Below, one piece after another: positions 1 through 7,746 of a stretch of 19,195 nt of DNA. Both the position numbers and the translations under genes were made by a program. Position 1 is the stretch's first letter. Every line of letters starts with the position of its first letter. The notes below the pieces were generated by a model. That model saw only the letters and a list, made by a program, of their open reading frames with translations, made no database searches and was not told the DNA's origin. Origin of the DNA: Bacteroidales bacterium UBA7569 (GTDB lineage: Bacteria; Bacteroidota; Bacteroidia; Bacteroidales; Paludibacteraceae); contig DLLF01000034.1 in the NCBI GenBank assembly GCA_002477945.1, positions 1 through 19,195 on the forward strand, written 5' to 3'.

Positions 1-1596
1 GACAACTCCGAGTACGACTGCGCTTTCCAGTACTATATGGCGAAGATTGGCAACGACTGGTTCATCGACTCCGTCAATACCTTCGGTTTTATCTTTCAGG
101 CACCTATCATGCTTATGAAGCAGGACGTTCCCGACGGACGCGGCTACGGCTACACCAAGGTGGGCAACGACATCACGGAGAACTCCATGCTCACTATCAG
201 CAGCCCGATGTTCTCGCAGCAGTACACCGCCAACCTCAACTACACCCATGTCTTCAACGATTCCCTGGAGCGCGAACTGACTGCCAATATCGACTACAAC
301 CGCAACGGCTGGGATCAGACCAACGACCAGAGCAACACCTACACCTATCCCACACGCCCTGACTCGGTGCTGCATACGGGACTGAAAATCAACACCAACC
401 AGATAGTGGACATCTACTCTGCCAAACTCGATTTCCAGACACGCTTCTGGCAGACGGGTATGATAGAGACCGGTGCCAAGTGGGCACTCTCCAACACCGA
501 CAACCGCATGACCACCGACAGCCTGCTCAACGGCAAGGGCATTTCTTCTACACCCTCCAACTTCACCTACTCCGAGCATGTTGCAGCCCTCTACATCTCG
601 CTGGCAAAGCAGTTCGGCAAGCACTTCAACGCCAAACTCGGACTCCGCGGCGAGTACACCCACTCCAACGGCAACTGGATTTCGGCGGACAGCACATCCG
701 TCAAGGACTATTTCAACCTCTTCCCCACAGCCTTCCTCGGCTACAACCCTACGGACAAGTGGGCGATGAACGTGTCCTACACGCGCCGTATCAAACGACC
801 GAGTTACTACCAACTCAACCCCTTCCGCACCTACATCGATGCCCACAACTACTCCGAGGGCAACCCCGAACTGACCCCCGAGTTCAACAACCAGGTGGAC
901 CTCAACTTCTTCTACTCGCAGTACGTGTCGTTGGCGTTCAACTTCTCGCACACGCAGGATATGTTCTCGCAGCGCATGGAGGTGCTTCCTAACGGCGACG
1001 GGCGTATGAAGTGGCTCAACTTTGGTACCTGTACCACCCACGGTGGCAACCTGTCGCTCACCGAACTGCCTATCGTGCCTAAGTTCGTAACGGGCGACGA
1101 CGGCAGCCGCACTATGCAGGGCGCATGGCTTGCCCTCACGCTCAACGGCGGTTACTACCACTTCATCAACCGCTCCTACGACGGACTCTACGACAACCGC
1201 AACCACTGGGGCTACGGCTCGGCAACCCTCAACGCCTACCTGCCCAAAGACTGGACGCTCTCCGTGGACGGCTCTTACACTGCGCCTATGGTGAACGGCT
1301 ACAACAGCCAGGATGCATTCTACTATATGTCGGCAGCCGTGCGCAAGATGTGGCGTGAGAAAGGGCTGATATTCAACTTGCAGGTGCAAGACCTGTTGCG
1401 CTCCATGCACGGCAGCAACGAGTCGCTCGGCTTGGCAGAAGGCAACCGAAGTTACACCCGACAGGAATACCGCAACCAGAGAGTAACGGTCTCCCTCACG
1501 TGGATGTTCGGTCAGCAGCAGTATGTCAAACACCGCAAGGTGGGTGACCTCGACGAGTCTTCGCGTCTCGGCAGTGGCGGCAGCGTCAACCAATAA
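1..1596 (+). CDS. TonB-dependent-receptor-like outer membrane beta-barrel protein, 3' part only
   Basis: The frame is open from the first base, so the gene starts upstream of the window; the first ATG inside it (37) is not the start. The visible 531 residues are an outer-membrane barrel: alternating aromatic and polar strands, many Tyr/Asn/Trp, repeated phrases such as LGLRGEYTHS and NVSYTRRIKRPSYYQLNPF, and a long C-terminal run of strands ending VTVSLTWMFGQQ. The tail RKVGDLDESSRL matches my memory of the outer membrane barrel family PF14905, in which a carboxypeptidase-regulatory-like domain and plug precede the barrel; those would lie off the left edge. The role is presumably import or surface binding of a ligand that cannot be named here. 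No SusD-like partner gene follows, so it does not look like a polysaccharide utilisation locus. Family call is fairly sure, substrate unknown. Confidence 0.85.
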   Translation, partial: DNSEYDCAFQYYMAKIGNDWFIDSVNTFGFIFQAPIMLMKQDVPDGRGYGYTKVGNDITENSMLTISSPMFSQQYTANLNYTHVFNDSLERELTANIDYNRNGWDQTNDQSNTYTYPTRPDSVLHTGLKINTNQIVDIYSAKLDFQTRFWQTGMIETGAKWALSNTDNRMTTDSLLNGKGISSTPSNFTYSEHVAALYISLAKQFGKHFNAKLGLRGEYTHSNGNWISADSTSVKDYFNLFPTAFLGYNPTDKWAMNVSYTRRIKRPSYYQLNPFRTYIDAHNYSEGNPELTPEFNNQVDLNFFYSQYVSLAFNFSHTQDMFSQRMEVLPNGDGRMKWLNFGTCTTHGGNLSLTELPIVPKFVTGDDGSRTMQGAWLALTLNGGYYHFINRSYDGLYDNRNHWGYGSATLNAYLPKDWTLSVDGSYTAPMVNGYNSQDAFYYMSAAVRKMWREKGLIFNLQVQDLLRSMHGSNESLGLAEGNRSYTRQEYRNQRVTVSLTWMFGQQQYVKHRKVGDLDESSRLGSGGSVNQ

Positions 1597-1604
1597 CAAT
1601 TCCC

Positions 1605-1680
1605 CTACCGGGGACGCGGACGCCCTGCGGGGTCCCTATGAACCCCGTGGGCGAAATGGGGTGCTCTCCTCGTCCGCGGT
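1605..1680 (+). repeat. GC-rich hairpin module, long-loop form (copy 1)
   Basis: Arms CGCGGACG (1615-1622) and CGTCCGCG (1671-1678) enclose a 48-base loop. The same module recurs at 2991-3019, 3974-4047 and 10194-10222. It begins nine bases after the barrel-gene stop, so it could stop transcription, but no T-run follows. This copy stands alone, without the TTAACGG/TTTAATGG blocks seen around the other three. Confidence 0.7.
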
Positions 1681-1724
1681 AATAAACCAACTAACAAATA
1701 AACTAACAAACAAACATTTAGACA

Positions 1725-2285
1725 ATGAAACGTATTAGTCTTTTCATTGCACTGACCATCAGTGCAGTGTGCGCTTGCGCGCAAACCATCAGCCCTGTCT
1801 ATCAGCCAAATACTGACTATGTCTATCGCACGGGCAACACGTACGTCTGCAACGGGCAGGCGATGAACAAGTATCAGTACCGCGACTTCCTCGCCACGCG
1901 CTACGTGCCCGCCTACGAGCAGTTCCGCAACGGTCTCATCGTGTCCAACGTGGGTTGGGGACTCCTCGGCGGAGGCTTTGCACTCGACATTATCGGTTCG
2001 AGCCTGCTCATCGCTGCGCAGGTGCAGGGAGCCAACAACAACACGTCCGACATCTCGCAAGGGCTTGGCACGGCGGTCGGTGCCACGATGATGGCAGTCT
2101 TCGGCAGTGCGTGCTGCTCTCTCGGCGGCACGTTGAAGATAGCGTCCATACCCACCCTGTGCGTCGGCTATTCGCGTATGCACCGCAGCGCGGACACCTA
2201 CAACGTCCGCCACAAAACCCAAGCGCAACTCTCCGTAGGCGTCTGCACCTCACCCAACAGCGTCGGCTTGGCATTGCAGTTCTAA
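1725..2285 (+). CDS. Secreted hypothetical protein (186 aa) with signal peptide
   Basis: The N-terminus MKRISLFIALTISAVCACAQ is a clear signal peptide. Cleavage by signal peptidase I after ACA is the best fit, since the cysteines do not sit in a good lipobox. The mature part opens with a Tyr-rich segment (YQPNTDYVYRTGNTYVCNG). Two Gly/Ala-rich hydrophobic stretches follow (about residues 68-92 and 104-130) that could be membrane or barrel hairpins, and the protein ends in ...VGLALQF, a terminal aromatic as in many outer-membrane proteins. I do not recognise the family. It follows the barrel gene in the same direction after 128 bases, most of it the hairpin module and an ACAAA-rich leader, so co-transcription is possible but not shown. 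Localisation to the envelope is inferred from the signal peptide. Confidence 0.75.
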   Translation: MKRISLFIALTISAVCACAQTISPVYQPNTDYVYRTGNTYVCNGQAMNKYQYRDFLATRYVPAYEQFRNGLIVSNVGWGLLGGGFALDIIGSSLLIAAQVQGANNNTSDISQGLGTAVGATMMAVFGSACCSLGGTLKIASIPTLCVGYSRMHRSADTYNVRHKTQAQLSVGVCTSPNSVGLALQF

Positions 2286-2306
2286 CCCTTATATATTCAA
2301 TTAGTT

Positions 2307-2732
2307 ATGTGCAATAATTTCTTTGCTGTTCGCTTTCGTATCGGTGCGGCACTCTGTTTCGCCCTTGCCCTCGGGCACTTGGCTTGCTTGGGCTTTCTGT
2401 GGCAGGCTTTCGATCTCTACGGCATCACACCGCAGATGCAGACGTTGGCTTCGCTGTGGCAACCGCTGCCGTACCTCATCACGGTGGGCATCGTCCTGTG
2501 TTTCACCCTTGCGGGTGTCTATGCGCTGGCGTATAGCGGTGCTGTCCGCAGGCTGCCTTTGCAGACATGGGTGGTGTGGTTCACGTGTATCGTCTTCCTG
2601 CTGCGTGCCGTGGTCGGTGTGATAGCCCTGCTATCGGACTTCACCACGCTCGAACTGACCTCCACCCTCGGTGCCGCCCTGCTCGGACTCTGCTTCGTCC
2701 CCTGCCGCTGCAATGCCATGTCCCTACGCTGA
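2307..2732 (+). CDS. Four-helix integral membrane protein, hypothetical (141 aa)
   Basis: Four hydrophobic segments are visible at about residues 10-33, 52-76, 84-109 and 115-132, linked by short polar loops. Basic residues occur near the N-terminus (RFR) and after helix 2 (VRR). The start ATG lies 21 bases after the preceding stop, so it is probably co-transcribed with the secreted hypothetical. No catalytic or binding motif is visible and I do not recognise the family. It has the same size and topology as the protein at 7747-8190, but I see no convincing sequence match between them. Confidence 0.65.
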   Translation: MCNNFFAVRFRIGAALCFALALGHLACLGFLWQAFDLYGITPQMQTLASLWQPLPYLITVGIVLCFTLAGVYALAYSGAVRRLPLQTWVVWFTCIVFLLRAVVGVIALLSDFTTLELTSTLGAALLGLCFVPCRCNAMSLR

Positions 2733-2889
2733 CCTCACGCCGACAACTACGGTATTTTTACGGTAGATACACGGTAGATAATCGGTACATTGTGCTGACC
2801 ACGTAATACCCACACAATACCCATACCGTACCTATATCGAAATTATGTGGTACCCATATCGAACTGTTGCTTTATATTGTTTCTTAGCA

Positions 2890-2906
2890 GGGCGATAATA
2901 TCGCCC
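2890..2906. repeat. Palindrome GGGCGATAATATCGCCC with a second copy at 13313
   Basis: Eight-base arms are perfectly complementary around one central base. The surrounding words GTTTCTTA...ATCGCCCGCC recur at 13303-13333, so the repeat is longer than the hairpin itself. A protein-binding or terminator role is possible but not shown; no T-run follows. Confidence 0.6.
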
Positions 2907-2961
2907 GCCCAATGCTAACGATTCAGCAAGGGATAAGCAAGGGATGCGCAAGGGATAGATA

Positions 2962-3097
2962 ATGAATTAACGACCATTAACGGAGTCTTTCCGGGGACGT
3001 GGACGCCCCGTCCGCGGTATTTAGCGGAGAACCCGTCCGTGTTTTAATGGGCTTTTAATGGTCTTTAATGGAGAAAAAAGTGGTCACTAATGGAGAA
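2962..3097 (+). repeat. Dispersed helical-phase repeat, unit 1, with GC hairpin module inserted
   Basis: It opens with ATTAACG...CATTAACGGAG, then the short-loop GC hairpin (2991-3019), then three TTTTAATGG/CTTTAATGG words about 10-11 bases apart, ending TTTAATGGAGAA. The orientation is the same as in all other units in the window. Confidence 0.75.
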
Positions 3098-3110
3098 TAA
3101 ACGGAGCCGA

Positions 3111-3217
3111 CAATCAGCGATGTACGATGTGCAATGAGTTATGGAGTTATACCTTAGGTTACGATTACTCGTCATTTGTTCATTCGTTTGCCGTTGCACG
3201 TGGTACATTGCTGATTG
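3111..3217. repeat. Imperfect inverted repeat, 24-base arms (MITE-like or RNA hairpin)
   Basis: The left arm at 3111-3134 begins CAATCAGC and ends GTGCAA. The right arm at 3194-3217 begins TTGCAC and ends GCTGATTG. By hand, 21 of 24 positions are complementary, with about 59 bases between. No target-site duplication could be confirmed. It is followed at 3248-3268 by an independent perfect hairpin, GACGACGCG-GCT-CGCGTCGTC. Confidence 0.6.
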
Positions 3218-3281
3218 CCCCCGCACCGAATGGATTAACGGTTGGGGGACGACGCGGCTCGCGTCGTCAATTGAGAAGAGA

Positions 3282-3400
3282 TTAATGGTCAATTAGTGGA
3301 CAATTATATGTTTGTCAATGTATTAACGGTCAATTAACGGCTATTAACGGAGAACTATTCCGCGTTTTAATGGTCTTTTAATGGTCTTTAATGGAGAATA
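3282..3400 (+). repeat. Dispersed helical-phase repeat, unit 2
   Basis: This is a full unit without an inserted module: ACAATTATATGTTTGTCAA, three ATTAACGG words, a short spacer, then three TTTAATGG words. It ends about 30 bases before the start codon of the GyrI-like gene, so it probably lies within that gene's leader. Confidence 0.75.
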
Positions 3401-3428
3401 AATATCAACTTAAATTATACGTAATAAA

Positions 3429-3926
3429 ATGGAACAAAGAATCGAAACCCGTGAGCCGCGTGTGGCTCTCACCTATCGCCTTACAGGCGACTATTCTGCT
3501 ATCAACTACGATGAAGCATGGAATGCTATGTGGAAGTGCTGTCAGGACAACCAAATCGGCTGCTGCGGCTGTGATGTGGAGTACCTGAGCACGTACCTTG
3601 ACGACCCTGTGACCACGCCTGCGGCGGAGCGTCGCTGCGATGTATGTATCGCCGCTTTGACGGACAAGATTGCCGACACTCTCCGCGGCATGACCTTGGG
3701 CAATGGCGTCCGTCTCAGCACCCTGCCGGGCGGGCGTTGGATGGTCTTCACGCACCGCGGACCGTACGACACGCTGGGTGCCACGTACGGCGAGATATAC
3801 GGCACCGTGATGCCCACGTTGGACTTGGACCCCGAGCGTCCCGCTCCGCTGGAGAAATACGTCACCGACCCGTACTCCACCGCCCCCGCCGACCTCGTCA
3901 CCGAGATATGGATTGCCATCAAATAA
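3429..3926 (+). CDS. GyrI-like / AraC-effector-binding-domain protein (165 aa)
   Basis: The protein consists of one stand-alone GyrI-like small-molecule-binding domain (PF06445 family), with no HTH. The C-terminal half carries the family hallmark: LPGGRWMVFTHRGPYDTLGA at about residues 97-116, then TYGEIYG, PLEKYVTDP and a final strand EIWIAIK. Such proteins bind hydrophobic ligands or DNA gyrase; which applies here is not visible. A run of cysteines in the middle (WKCCQDNQIGCCGCDVEY) is unusual and could bind metal or be oxidised. ATG 3429 was chosen because the protein then begins directly with the domain's first strand (RVALTYRLTGDY). The upstream in-frame-looking ATG at 3391 belongs to another frame inside the dispersed repeat. 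Confidence 0.8.
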   Translation: MEQRIETREPRVALTYRLTGDYSAINYDEAWNAMWKCCQDNQIGCCGCDVEYLSTYLDDPVTTPAAERRCDVCIAALTDKIADTLRGMTLGNGVRLSTLPGGRWMVFTHRGPYDTLGATYGEIYGTVMPTLDLDPERPAPLEKYVTDPYSTAPADLVTEIWIAIK

Positions 3927-3935
3927 TATGGCAAT

Positions 3936-4200
3936 CCATTAACGACCAATTAACGGTCATTAACGGAGCCTCTCCGGGGACGCGGACGCCCCGCGGGGTC
4001 CCTATGAGCCCCGTGGGCGAAATGGGGTGCTCTCCCGTTCGCGGTAGTTAGCGGAGCAGAAATTAATGGCTAATTACATGGTAATTATATGTTTGTCAAT
4101 GCATTAACGACCAATTAACGGTAATTGACGGAGCCTATTCCCCCTCTTTGAGGGGGTTAGGGGGAGTCTTTAATGGTTCTTTAATGGGCTTTAATAGAGC
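3936..4200 (+). repeat. Composite dispersed repeat, unit 3, with two hairpin modules
   Basis: The run starts ATTAACGACCAATTAACGG and is interrupted by the long-loop GC hairpin (3974-4047). It restarts at TAATTATATGTTTGTCAA with more TTAACG words, then carries a second module, CCCCCTC-TTT-GAGGGGG (4140-4156), followed by TTAGGGGGAGTC and the TTTAATGG block. The lipoprotein gene starts about 30 bases later. This and 6748-6845 are the only places with the CCCCCTC module. Confidence 0.75.
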
Positions 4201-4230
4201 CAAAACCCAACCTAAATTATACGGAATAAT

Positions 4231-4968
4231 ATGAAACTGAAATCTTTAATTGTTATGCTGGCAACCTGCCTGTTGTGCAGTTGCTCGCTTTATCGCACCG
4301 AGGTCATCGTGCTGGCGGGTTTCGATGCGGAACAGCACTTCCGCGTATCGCCTTTCCACGAACTGGATGTGCATAGTGCTATCAATGTGATTATGTGCGA
4401 CTCGGTGTCCGACATCTGTGCGCAGACCGATGCCAACCTCCTGCCTTATTTGCAGATAGCGCAATCGGGCGAACGCCTTTCTGTCGGTTTCCGCAACGGC
4501 GTCCGTTGGACGGGCAATGCGCCTTGCCGCGTGCTCGTTCCTACGCAGCCTGCACTGTCGGACATCAACGTGTCGGGAGCGTCCTCGCTGTTTGTCGAAC
4601 AACCGCTCACCGCACCGGACGTGGATATCAATGTCTCGGGTGCATCGGCTGTCGATGTCATTGTCGTGGCACGCGATGCCGATGTCAATATCTCGGGCAG
4701 TTCGTCCGCTACATTGCAAGGCAGCACGCACCGCATGGAGGTGAGTGTCAGCGGTGCCTCGCGGCTCCTTTCGGAGAAGGAGGACGGCATGTTCCTGCTC
4801 GTTGCCGACAAGGTGGAAGGCTCGGTGTCGGGCAGCAGCGTGATGAATGTGCATAGCGACGGTGAGATTGACTGCAACGTCTCCGGTGCCAGCACTATCT
4901 ACTACACCGGCAACGCCCGCACCCACAACTCCGAGTGCACCGGCTCCTCGCTCATTATCCACGAGTAA
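4231..4968 (+). CDS. DUF2807 head-GIN-domain lipoprotein (putative surface beta-solenoid)
   Basis: MKLKSLIVMLATCLLCSC is a lipoprotein signal with the acylated cysteine most likely Cys18 (preceded by L-C-S). After a linker, the start of the GIN domain is seen at FHELDVHSAINVIMCDS. Six to seven rungs of about 20-23 residues follow, each built on a D-x-N-V-S-G-A/S-S core: DINVSGASSLFV, DINVSGASAVDV, DVNISGSSSATL, EVSVSGASRLLS, EGSVSGSSVMNV, DCNVSGASTIYY and a last degenerate TGSSLIIHE. That is the pattern of PF10988 (DUF2807), a right-handed beta-solenoid described as a putative adhesin or auto-transporter head. At 245 residues the length is usual for the family. The function is not established; the protein probably sits on an outer-membrane leaflet. 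Confidence 0.9.
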   Translation: MKLKSLIVMLATCLLCSCSLYRTEVIVLAGFDAEQHFRVSPFHELDVHSAINVIMCDSVSDICAQTDANLLPYLQIAQSGERLSVGFRNGVRWTGNAPCRVLVPTQPALSDINVSGASSLFVEQPLTAPDVDINVSGASAVDVIVVARDADVNISGSSSATLQGSTHRMEVSVSGASRLLSEKEDGMFLLVADKVEGSVSGSSVMNVHSDGEIDCNVSGASTIYYTGNARTHNSECTGSSLIIHE

Positions 4969-4995
4969 AACATCACCTACTGACGTAAACAGATT

Positions 4996-5181
4996 ATGAA
5001 CAAACAACTTCCTTTACTTGTCTTCCGTGCCGTAGCCTTAGGGCTCGGACTTGGGGCATTGGTGTTGTCGCTAATGGACAAAATCACCGCCAACGATGCC
5101 ATTGTCTTGCTCTCGCTGGCAGTCACCTGCCTCGCCGCCTGCGCCCTCGGAGAGCACCCCCGCAAGCCCAAAGCCGACTAA
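4996..5181 (+). CDS. Small two-helix membrane protein, hypothetical (61 aa)
   Basis: Two hydrophobic segments (about residues 6-26 and 36-52) are joined by the polar turn MDKITANDA and followed by a basic tail GEHPRKPKAD. The gene starts 27 bases after the lipoprotein stop in the same direction, which suggests co-transcription. Family not recognised. Small size leaves some doubt, but the amphipathic layout and position argue for a real gene. Confidence 0.6.
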   Translation: MNKQLPLLVFRAVALGLGLGALVLSLMDKITANDAIVLLSLAVTCLAACALGEHPRKPKAD

Positions 5182-5309
5182 TGCTGCATTCATAACCTAT
5201 AAGATGGCTATCTCTATCTCCTCTGTAATGATGCCCTCACGAACCGATAAAGGCGACATTGTTTGTTATCTGTGTGAATGATAGGTTGAGTAACGCAACT
5301 GATTATTTT

Positions 5310-5401
5310 GCCAAATGAGGTAAAATTTTTCTGCCAAATGGAGTAATTATAATCCGCCAAACGGAGTAAAATTTTTATGCCAAATACGGTAATTCTATCA
5401 T
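5310..5401 (+). repeat. Four tandem 23-base repeats upstream of ATPase 1
   Basis: Units begin at 5310, 5333, 5356 and 5379, exactly 23 bases apart, each starting GCCAAA(T/C). Most continue with (G/C)GGTAA or GGAGTAA and then an A/T-rich tail (AATTTTT). The last unit ends seven bases before the -33 TTG of the ATPase promoter. This fits an array of protein-binding sites; see also 10427-10525 and 13068-13143. Confidence 0.8.
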
Positions 5402-5407
5402 AAACAC

Positions 5408-5438
5408 TTGTGTATCTGATAAAAACAAAGTATCTTTG
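5408..5438 (+). promoter_or_regulatory. Bacteroidetes-type promoter of ATPase 1
   Basis: TTG at 5408-5410, a 20-base spacer, then TATCTTTG at 5431-5438, matching the phylum consensus TTTG/TTG-N19-21-TAnnTTTG. The expected start of transcription lies near 5445, about 20 bases before the ATG. Confidence 0.8.
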
Positions 5439-5464
5439 CAGGCGAAATAACAAATGGCAAAAGT

Positions 5465-6742
5465 ATGAATACAGAGTATAGACCGCGTATCGCAGACGAC
5501 ATCCTGCGGCACAAACTGCAGGGAGTGGGTGCCATCTTGATAGAAGGTGCCAAATGGTGCGGCAAAACGTCCACGGCAGAGCAACAAGCCAAGAGTATGG
5601 TGTATATGTCAAATCCGACGTTGCTGCCACAATACCTGACTTATGTGGATACTGCTCCGGAAATGCTGTTGGACGGTGAAACGCCTCGGTTGATAGACGA
5701 ATGGCAGTTGGCTCCCAAGTTGTGGGATTGCATACGCTTCACGGTGGACCACCGCAAGGGAATGGGACAATATATCTTAACAGGGTCATCCGTACCGGCA
5801 GACATGAGCCATGTACACCATACGGGTACAGGACGCTTTGCACGCCTGCTAATGCGCCCTATGACATTGTGGGAGTCGGGCGACAGTAATGGTAAAATCA
5901 GTCTCAAGCAGATGTTTGACGCTCCGCAAAGCATTGCCGCGGAATGTAATATATCGCTGCAGGACATTGCTTTTCTGACTTGTCGGGGAGGTTGGCCTCA
6001 GACGATTGATTTACCCAAAGAAAATCAGTTGGAAGCATCCATGGATTATTTCGATGCTGTGGTCAATTCGGATATTCAGCGTGCAGATGGTGTGAACCGC
6101 AATGCACAGCGTGTCAGACGCCTTATGCGTTCGTATGCGCGTATGCAGGGTTCACAAGCCTCATTCAATGAGATTGTCAAGGACATGCAGGGCAACGGGA
6201 AGGATATGATTGATGCACAGACGGTCAGTTCTTATCTCAATGCTCTTCGGATGATTTTCGTCGTGGAGGATATGCCTGCATGGAATCCCAATCTCCGTTC
6301 CAAGACCACCACGCGGACATCGGATACACGTTACTTTGTGGACTCAAGTATTGCCACGGCGGCATTGGGGATAGGTCCCAATGATTTGATTGGCGATATG
6401 GAGACCTTCGGGCTATTGTTTGAGACATTGGCTGTACGTGATTTGCGTGTATATGCGCAGGCATTGGGCGGCGAGGTGTATCACTATCGCGACAAGTCGG
6501 ACTTGGAATGTGATACCGTTATCCATCTTCGCAACGGAAATTACGGGTTAGTCGAAATAAAAATCGGCGGAGACAAGGGCATTGATGCAGGAGCGAAATC
6601 CTTGCTACGTTTGGCAGACAAGATAGATACTACACGTATGCATAGTCCGTCTTTCCTAATGGTACTGACGGCTGTCGGTCGGTTCGCATATCGCCGCGGG
6701 GACGGAGTATATGTCGTTCCTATCGGTTGCTTGAAAGATTGA
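5465..6742 (+). CDS. AAA_14 / DUF4143 family ATPase (ATPase 1)
   Basis: The order of motifs is Walker A GAKWCGKTS (residues 28-36), Walker B RLIDEWQ (75-81), a sensor-like strand YILTGSS (103-109) and a long helical middle with winged-helix character. The C-terminal part matches DUF4143, with a nuclease-like core: DLECD (346-350), then LVEIK (E364, K366), resembling a PD-(D/E)xK fold. The family is abundant and often multicopy in Bacteroidetes; to my knowledge its biological job is not settled. Length 425 is usual. It is transcribed alone from its own promoter with a 23-base repeat array immediately upstream. GC content is lower than in the flanking genes, in keeping with a mobile history. 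ATPase activity is likely; nuclease activity is only inferred from the motif. Confidence 0.85.
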   Translation: MNTEYRPRIADDILRHKLQGVGAILIEGAKWCGKTSTAEQQAKSMVYMSNPTLLPQYLTYVDTAPEMLLDGETPRLIDEWQLAPKLWDCIRFTVDHRKGMGQYILTGSSVPADMSHVHHTGTGRFARLLMRPMTLWESGDSNGKISLKQMFDAPQSIAAECNISLQDIAFLTCRGGWPQTIDLPKENQLEASMDYFDAVVNSDIQRADGVNRNAQRVRRLMRSYARMQGSQASFNEIVKDMQGNGKDMIDAQTVSSYLNALRMIFVVEDMPAWNPNLRSKTTTRTSDTRYFVDSSIATAALGIGPNDLIGDMETFGLLFETLAVRDLRVYAQALGGEVYHYRDKSDLECDTVIHLRNGNYGLVEIKIGGDKGIDAGAKSLLRLADKIDTTRMHSPSFLMVLTAVGRFAYRRGDGVYVVPIGCLKD

Positions 6743-6747
6743 TATGG

Positions 6748-6845
6748 ATATCCATTAATGGTTTATTAACGGCAATTAGCGGAGAATAAATGTCTCTTTA
6801 ATGGAACCTCTACCCCCTCTTTGAGGGGGCAGGGGGAGTCTGATA
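6748..6845 (+). repeat. Dispersed repeat, unit 4 (shortened), with CCCCCTC hairpin module
   Basis: Words CATTAATGG, TATTAACGG and AATTAGCGGAGAATAAA are followed by one CTTTAATGG. The hairpin CCCCCTC-TTT-GAGGGGG (6813-6829) and GCAGGGGGAGTC come next. It ends a few bases before the CatA-like start codon. Confidence 0.7.
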
Positions 6846-6849
6846 AATT

Positions 6850-7494
6850 ATGACGGAGATTGACCCACAGACCACCACTCGTGCCTACGCCTTTGAGATG
6901 TGGATGCAGGCACCTATGCCGATGGTCACGTTCTTCAAGACGCTGGACGTGACGCGCCTTGTGCGCCTCAGCCGCAGGACGGGCATGAAGTTCAATATGC
7001 TGATGTGCTATTGTATCGGCAAAGCCGCAAGCGGTATCAAAGAGTTCTATCTCTTGCCCGTGAACGGCAAACTGATGCAATACGACACCATCGCCGTGAA
7101 CACCATCGTGGCAAACCGGCAAGGCGAGGTCAGTTCGTGTGATGTACCCTATTCTGACGACCTGACAGCGTTCAACCGTGATTATATGCGTCTCACGCGG
7201 CAGGTGGCGGACACGTGTACGAACCACGACCTGACCGACAGCATGGTGATTGGCACTTCGGCACTCGCGCAGTACGACATAGACGGTGCAGTGGGTATGT
7301 ACAGCGGCGTGTTCTGCAACCCCTTCCTGATTTGGGGCAAGTACCGCAGGCGGCTGTTGAGGACCACGCTCAGCGTGTCTTTTCAGTTCCACCATACGCA
7401 GATGGATGGTGCCCATGCCGCCCGCTTCCTCGCCGGCATACAGCAAGCCATTGACACCCTTTCGGTGCACAAACAGAGAGGATTTAATGGTTAA
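6850..7494 (+). CDS. CatA-like O-acetyltransferase (chloramphenicol acetyltransferase family)
   Basis: The 214 residues match the usual CAT subunit length. The catalytic signature FQFHHTQMDG (178-187), with HHxxxDG, is intact, and the second His is the expected general base. Other family features are FNMLMCYCIGKAAS near residue 48, SSCDVPYS, and NPFLIWGKYRR shortly before the active site. CAT enzymes are trimers using acetyl-CoA in the cytoplasm. The sequence looks like the CatA-like subgroup common on Bacteroidales chromosomes, and real drug acetylation cannot be assumed. There is no adjacent mobile element or resistance partner. The start at 6850 follows the repeat unit directly. Confidence 0.85.
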   Translation: MTEIDPQTTTRAYAFEMWMQAPMPMVTFFKTLDVTRLVRLSRRTGMKFNMLMCYCIGKAASGIKEFYLLPVNGKLMQYDTIAVNTIVANRQGEVSSCDVPYSDDLTAFNRDYMRLTRQVADTCTNHDLTDSMVIGTSALAQYDIDGAVGMYSGVFCNPFLIWGKYRRRLLRTTLSVSFQFHHTQMDGAHAARFLAGIQQAIDTLSVHKQRGFNG

Positions 7495-7723
7495 TTATAC
7501 GATAATTATATGTTTATCAACGAATTAATGGTTCATTAACGGCAATTGGCGGAGAATAAATCAATGTTTTAATGGCTCTTTAATGGGCTTTAATGGAGAA
7601 TGAATTCGTGGTTAATTCATGGAGAATTATATGTTTATCAACGAATTAACGGTTTATTAACGGCAATTAACGGAGAACCAATAAGTGTTTTAATGGTCCT
7701 TTAATGGGCTTTAATGGAGAACA
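7489..7723 (+). repeat. Two tandem full units (5 and 6) of the dispersed repeat, 121-base period
   Basis: Both units begin GGTTAATT (7489 and 7610). They run through AATTATATGTTTATCAACGAA, a TTAACGG block, a spacer with (T)CAATG or TAAGTG, then a block of three TTTAATGG words ending GGAGAA. Copy 5 overlaps the last codons of the CatA-like gene. Confidence 0.8.
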
Positions 7724-7746
7724 AAATGTCTTTTAATGGAAACTAT

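Larger units (their letters stand above)
2733..3428. other. 700-base non-coding stretch packed with repeats
   Basis: No credible gene is seen here. From left to right it holds short degenerate repeats of ACGGTAGATA (2749-2790), a palindrome (2890-2906), a triplet of AAGGGAT(A/G) words (about 2930-2958), one unit of the dispersed repeat with an embedded GC hairpin (2962-3097), a 107-base imperfect inverted repeat (3111-3217), a perfect 9-base-arm hairpin (3248-3268) and a second dispersed-repeat unit (3282-3400) leading to the next start codon. Confidence 0.7.

Noticed and set aside
1605..2228. 207-residue minus-strand open frame over the secreted hypothetical
   Set aside because: It overlaps a gene with a convincing signal peptide, runs into the GC hairpin repeat and shows low-complexity Arg/Ala/Val composition.
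4246..5007. 253-residue open frame on the minus strand, opposite the DUF2807 lipoprotein gene
   Set aside because: It is the antisense of a gene with a clear lipoprotein signal and repeat rungs; its His/Arg/Ala-rich composition is typical of a shadow frame.
5310..5401. CRISPR array
   Set aside because: The units are contiguous 23-base tandem repeats without unique spacers, and no cas gene is present; the same applies to the two 33-base arrays.
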